From Clostridia bacterium (GTDB lineage Bacteria; Bacillota; Clostridia; Christensenellales; Aristaeellaceae): DNA of 33,906 nt. The stretch spans positions 1-33,906 of the forward strand of contig JAFUFC010000174.1 in assembly GCA_017470095.1 (NCBI GenBank), given 5' to 3'. This document shows positions 31,324 to 33,906 of this stretch, piece by piece (within the stretch, counting starts at the first letter, position 1; each line of letters starts with the position of its first letter). Below the pieces are notes generated by a model. The model was not told the DNA's origin and ran no database searches. It was given only the letters and a program-made list of their open reading frames with translations. Made by a program: the position numbers and the translations under genes.

Positions 31324-32508
31324 TCAAATCACCCGCAGGAATTTCTTGTTCAGCTTGCCTTCCCGGCCCAGGGCAATCAGGCGGGTGTAGCGCTCAATGA
31401 CCGTTTCCATGATGGTGTCCCAGGGCACCGGGATGGTCTCCCGGGTCCTTTCGCCCACCTTCCGGGCCGATTCGGGATCGTTCAGAATACCCGTCAGCAC
31501 GTCTTTCAGGTCCTCCGCGTCGTTTTCGCACAGGTAGCCGTTGTCCCCGTGGGTGACGATCTCGGCGGCGCTGCTGCCCCGCACCATCACCGACGGCGTG
31601 CCCATCACCGCCGCTTCCCGCACCACCATGGGGGCGTTGTCATACAACGAGGGGAAGGCGAACACCGTGGCCCGGCTGTACAGGCCGTCCAGGATGCGGG
31701 TATCGGTGATGTGCCCGGCCAGGTGAGCTCGGTCACCCAGGTTCAATTCATAAATTTTCTTTTCAATTTCCTTCAAATCCGGCCCCTGTCCGGCAAGCAC
31801 CAGCTGGAATTTTTTGTTGTCCTGCTTGAGTTTTGCGCAGGCTTCCAGCACCGTGAGAATATTCTTTTTCCAGTTCATCTGGCCAACGAACAGGATCATC
31901 GGCTCCTTGCCCAGGCCCCAGCGGCGCTCCACCTCGGTAACAGCGTCCTGGCTCGCCGTGCGCAGGGTGACGCCGTTGGGCATCACCACAATGTCCCCTT
32001 CGTAGCCGTACTCGTGCAGCACCTGGGCCGTGGCGTCCCCCACTGCCCACACTTCGTCGCACCGCTCATAGTAATCCACCACGAATTTAACCCCCGCCTT
32101 GGCAATGGCCTCGGACTTGGTGGTTTTGAGAAAATCATCGTAATACTTGGAATGGAAGGTGGCCACCAGCGGAATTTTGCGCATCACCGCCAGGCGCAGG
32201 GCCTCGCTGCCCGCGGTAAAGGGGCTGTGGGCGTGGGCAATATCCAAAGGAATCATGCGCATCCGCTGCCGGTAATGGGCATCCAGCGGCGCTTCACCGG
32301 TCTTGTACTGCTTCATGCCCGGCAGACTCATGCCCACAAAATCCACAATTTCAAAAGGATAGCCCCCCCGGTAGCCGGTATCGTACATGGGGGTGACCAC
32401 CGTCACCTGATGACCCATTTTGCACAGCGTTTCCGAATATGCTAAAGCCACCCGTCCTACGCCGTCCACCACGGGTAGAAATGTATCGGTAAATTGTCCT
32501 ATTCTCAT
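31324..32508 (-). CDS. Family 4 glycosyltransferase (GT-B)
   Basis: 394 residues from the ATG at 32508, with GGAGGGG 8 bases upstream. The N-terminal Rossmann lobe opens MRIGQFTDTFLPVVDGVGRV with the glycine loop. The C-terminal lobe contains ILFVGQMNWKKNILTVLEAC, VLAGQGPDLKEIE and the E-x7-E region VVREAAVMGTPSVMVRGSSAAEIV. Closest in style to bacterial diacylglycerol glucosyltransferases and other lipid-linked GT4 enzymes, so a glycolipid or surface polymer is likely. No membrane helix; it probably acts at the inner face of the membrane. First gene of the operon with the nitrilase-family hydrolase. Confidence 0.93.
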   Translation of the reverse strand: MRIGQFTDTFLPVVDGVGRVALAYSETLCKMGHQVTVVTPMYDTGYRGGYPFEIVDFVGMSLPGMKQYKTGEAPLDAHYRQRMRMIPLDIAHAHSPFTAGSEALRLAVMRKIPLVATFHSKYYDDFLKTTKSEAIAKAGVKFVVDYYERCDEVWAVGDATAQVLHEYGYEGDIVVMPNGVTLRTASQDAVTEVERRWGLGKEPMILFVGQMNWKKNILTVLEACAKLKQDNKKFQLVLAGQGPDLKEIEKKIYELNLGDRAHLAGHITDTRILDGLYSRATVFAFPSLYDNAPMVVREAAVMGTPSVMVRGSSAAEIVTHGDNGYLCENDAEDLKDVLTGILNDPESARKVGERTRETIPVPWDTIMETVIERYTRLIALGREGKLNKKFLRVI

Positions 32509-32534
32509 CAATATTTCCCCTCCATTTGTTCCAC

Positions 32535-32585
32535 GGCGGCACACGCCGCCATTGCTATTATATCAAAGGCGGCTTCGCCCGTCAA
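32535..32585 (-). promoter_or_regulatory. GT4 operon promoter with a 5'-end hairpin
   Basis: Minus strand TTGACG (32580-32585), 17 bases, TATAAT (32557-32562). The transcript should start near 32550 and begin straight with GGCGGC, four bases, GCCGCC (32535-32550), a strong hairpin at the very 5' end that may protect the mRNA. Confidence 0.75.
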
Positions 32586-32626
32586 ATCGGGGTTCAATGT
32601 CCCGCATCTCGTCCATTCATCCCGCG

Positions 32627-32875
32627 TCATTTCCGATTGAACGTCTCCCCCAGCCCTTCGTATCGCCGGGGATTATCTGTCTCCCCCAGCAAATAATCAA
32701 TGCTGGTATGATAGATCCGCGCTAATTGAATCAGCACCTGCGTGGGGATATCGTTCTCCCCCGTCTCATATTTGGAATAGCCCGTCTGGGACATTTGCAG
32801 CATTTTGGCCACCGTGGTCTGGTTCCAGTCCCGATCCTCCCGCAGGTCCCGCAGCCGTTGATACTTCATCTTCAT
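32627..32875 (-). CDS. XRE family helix-turn-helix regulator
   Basis: 82 residues from the ATG at 32875 (an alternative ATG is at 32869); no good ribosome site is visible. The whole protein is a Cro/CI-type domain: YQRLRDLREDRDWNQTTVAKMLQMSQTGYSKYETGENDIPTQVLIQLARIYHTSIDYLLGETD, with helices 2-3 QTTVAKMLQMSQTGYSKYE. Such small regulators repress their own gene or a neighbour. It is divergent from a winged-helix gene, and the 94 bases between hold two matching palindromes, its likely operators. A minus-strand TATACT at 32886-32891 would give an almost leaderless mRNA. Confidence 0.9.
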   Translation of the reverse strand: MKMKYQRLRDLREDRDWNQTTVAKMLQMSQTGYSKYETGENDIPTQVLIQLARIYHTSIDYLLGETDNPRRYEGLGETFNRK

Positions 32876-32885
32876 CACCAACGGC

Positions 32886-32940
32886 AGTATATGCTAATCT
32901 GTTTCAGATTATTGACATTTAATCTGTTTTAGGTTATAAT
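32886..32940. promoter_or_regulatory. Divergent promoters with twin palindromic operators
   Basis: On the plus strand TTGACA (32912-32917), 17 bases, TATAAT (32935-32940) is a consensus promoter for the winged-helix gene. Two related 17-base sites flank its -35 box: TAATCTGTTTCAGATTA (32895-32911, perfect dyad) and TAATCTGTTTTAGGTTA (32920-32936, imperfect), 25 bases apart. The second lies in the spacer and touches the -10 box, so binding should block this promoter. The weak minus-strand -10 of the XRE gene is at 32886-32891. Confidence 0.8.
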
Positions 32941-32968
32941 TCACCCATTGTCACCCGGAGGTAAACCC

Positions 32969-33307
32969 ATGATGGATGAAATCTTCTTGTCATTCCTGTC
33001 TCCTGACGGCCAAACGCACACCCTGCGCCTGACGGCGTCGGCAGCGGAAATCGATGGATCAGTCATTCCCCTGCCCCCTCAGGAAGGAGCCCTGCTGTGG
33101 ACGCTGGCCCAGCAGCCCGGTCGACCGGTGCCCCGGGAGGTGCTGCTGCAATGCCTGTGGGGCGCTTCCTCCTCGTTCATCACCCGCATCGTGGATGTGT
33201 ACATCCACCGGCTGCGAAAGCGATTGCCCATATTGCCCCTCGAGACAGTATTCAAAATCGGCTATGTGCTTGCCGCCATGCCAGCGGATGGTGCCTCATC
33301 CATTTGA
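32969..33307 (+). CDS. Stand-alone OmpR/PhoB-type winged-helix protein
   Basis: 112 residues from the ATG at 32969, with GGAGGT (32957-32962) 6 bases upstream. Almost all of it is a Trans_reg_C winged helix: LPPQEGALLWTLAQQPGRPVPREVLLQCLWG (compare LT..E..LL..L....G.VVSRE.LL..VWG of OmpR), then SSSFITRIVDVYIHRLRKRL with the recognition helix and VFKIGYVLAA (compare I.TVRGVGYRL). There is no receiver domain. It is divergent from the XRE gene and faces the rRNA operon. Target unknown; self-regulation or control of the XRE gene is plausible. Confidence 0.85.
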   Translation: MMDEIFLSFLSPDGQTHTLRLTASAAEIDGSVIPLPPQEGALLWTLAQQPGRPVPREVLLQCLWGASSSFITRIVDVYIHRLRKRLPILPLETVFKIGYVLAAMPADGASSI

Positions 33308-33449
33308 ATCTCCCTCCCAGCACCATGCGGCCATATCCACCTGGCATCGGCCAGAAAGATAATCCCCTCGACTGCTGTTGCTTCTGGGCGGACCGCAAAG
33401 CGAATCGATGCTGCTCAATGCTCACCTGGAATTTATCTTTCAAAAAGAA
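33308..33449. other. Gap between the winged-helix gene and the 5S fragment
   Basis: No gene, promoter or strong dyad recognised in this stretch. The open frames crossing it are unsupported. Confidence 0.5.
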
Positions 33450-33493
33450 CTTCCGGCCCGTATCCAGCCAAGTACCATCAACGCTGGGAGAAG
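33450..33493 (-). pseudogene. 5S rRNA fragment
   Basis: The stretch containing TATCCAGCCAAGTACCATCA matches the 5S gene at 33573-33616 (TGTCCAGCCAAGTACCATCG) with about 5 differences in 37 bases. It corresponds to the 3' half of 5S rRNA in the same orientation. It lies beyond the operon terminator, lacks the 5' half and the closing stem, and should not give a working RNA. Confidence 0.7.
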
Positions 33494-33514
33494 CTATCAT
33501 TTCATTCTCAAAAT

Positions 33515-33545
33515 CAAAGAAAAAGGACACTCAATATGAGTGTCC
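33515..33545 (-). terminator. rRNA operon terminator
   Basis: GGACACTCA, ATA, TGAGTGTCC (33525-33545): a perfect 9-bp stem followed on the minus strand by TTTTTCTTT, 8 bases after the 5S gene. Confidence 0.92.
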
Positions 33546-33552
33546 ATTGGAA

Positions 33553-33668
<116 letters not shown>

Positions 33669-33770
33669 AATTGTATCATTTTCAAGGTTTCCACACCTTG
33701 ACAACCGCACATGAAGAAGAAAATTGAGTTTGCTTACGTCTTTCCGACCTTTCGTCTCAGGACTTTGAAA

Positions 33771-33906
33771 TCAAGCCCTCGACCGATTAGTATCATCAAG
33801 CTCCATGTGTTACCACACTTCCACCGATGACCTATCTCCAGGTAGTCCTCCAGGGGTCTTACTTCTTTAAAAGAATGGGAACCTTATTCTTGAGGTGGGT
33901 TTCACG
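33771..33906 (-). rRNA. rrl: 23S ribosomal RNA, 3' end
   Basis: The right edge carries the last 135 or so bases of a 23S gene on the minus strand, recognised by AAGTAAGACCCCTGGAGGAC, GAGATAGGTCATCGGTGGAA and the end GATACTAATCGGTCGAGGGC followed by TTGA. The exact 3' end is judged from the conserved GGGCTTGA. The gene begins outside the window. The spacer to 5S (33669-33770) contains no tRNA. Confidence 0.95.

Noticed and set aside
33669..33770. tRNA gene in the 23S-5S spacer
   Set aside because: No cloverleaf, TTCGA box or CCA end could be found.

Overview
The window looks like a chromosome segment of a moderately high-GC, Gram-positive Clostridia-type Firmicute; I cannot place it more precisely. 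Evidence: many near-consensus sigma-A promoters (TTGACA-17-TATAAT), AAGGAGG-type ribosome sites, a cysE...cysS operon with an attenuator-like leader, a PdaB-type deacetylase, a two-OB-fold SSB, RecD2, BlaI/M56 and PRK06851-type genes, and a TnpV gene. From about 3.9 kb on, the DNA is GC-rich and ordinary. The first 3.8 kb is visibly more AT-rich and looks like an acquired island.

Layout. 1-3.8 kb, all minus: a cut-off hypothetical gene, a GNAT acetyltransferase, an unknown protein with a broken gluzincin-like motif, a short Nudix-HIT chimera, a SAM methyltransferase, a decayed copy of the unknown protein's 3' end, and tnpV. 3.9-7.8 kb, minus: cysE, a BspA-type leucine-rich-repeat secreted protein and cysS in one operon behind a consensus promoter and a T-box-like leader. 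7.9-9.0 kb, plus: exodeoxyribonuclease III and a Dabb protein. 9.3-13.5 kb, minus: a MarR regulator overlapping a heterodimeric ABC exporter pair. 13.7-15.4 kb: an AraC/GyrI regulator divergent from pduL. 15.37-15.71 kb: a dense series of stem-loops. 15.7-17.2 kb, minus: polysaccharide deacetylase followed directly by a tandem-OB SSB. 17.4-19.5 kb, plus: BlaI repressor and M56 metalloprotease sensor with twin operators. 19.7-22.3 kb: an ECF sigma/anti-sigma pair divergent from a lipoprotein. 22.5-25.9 kb, minus: recD2 and a secreted protein. 26.0-27.1 kb, plus: a PRK06851-like P-loop ATPase. 27.1-32.5 kb, minus: GNAT, tgt, an RluA-type pseudouridine synthase, an RlmI-like methyltransferase, a nitrilase-family hydrolase and a GT4 glycosyltransferase. 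32.6-33.3 kb: an XRE regulator divergent from a receiver-less OmpR-type winged-helix protein. The right edge holds the 3' end of an rRNA operon (23S, 5S, terminator) on the minus strand, with a stray 5S fragment beyond the terminator.

The genes form small independent units rather than one large pathway. Recurring themes are stress and envelope sensing (MarR-ABC, BlaI-M56, sigma/anti-sigma-lipoprotein), translation and tRNA/rRNA modification (cysS, tgt, pseudouridine synthase, RlmI-like), and interspersed palindromic repeats. Nothing in the window is an obvious new multi-gene system. The most unusual items are the eroded gene array beside tnpV (Nudix-HIT chimera, degenerate metallopeptidase, duplicated gene tail), the LRR gene inside the cysteine operon, the M56 sensor with an unrelated extracellular domain, the ATPase with a degenerate second half, the XRE/winged-helix divergon with twin operators, and the 5S fragment.
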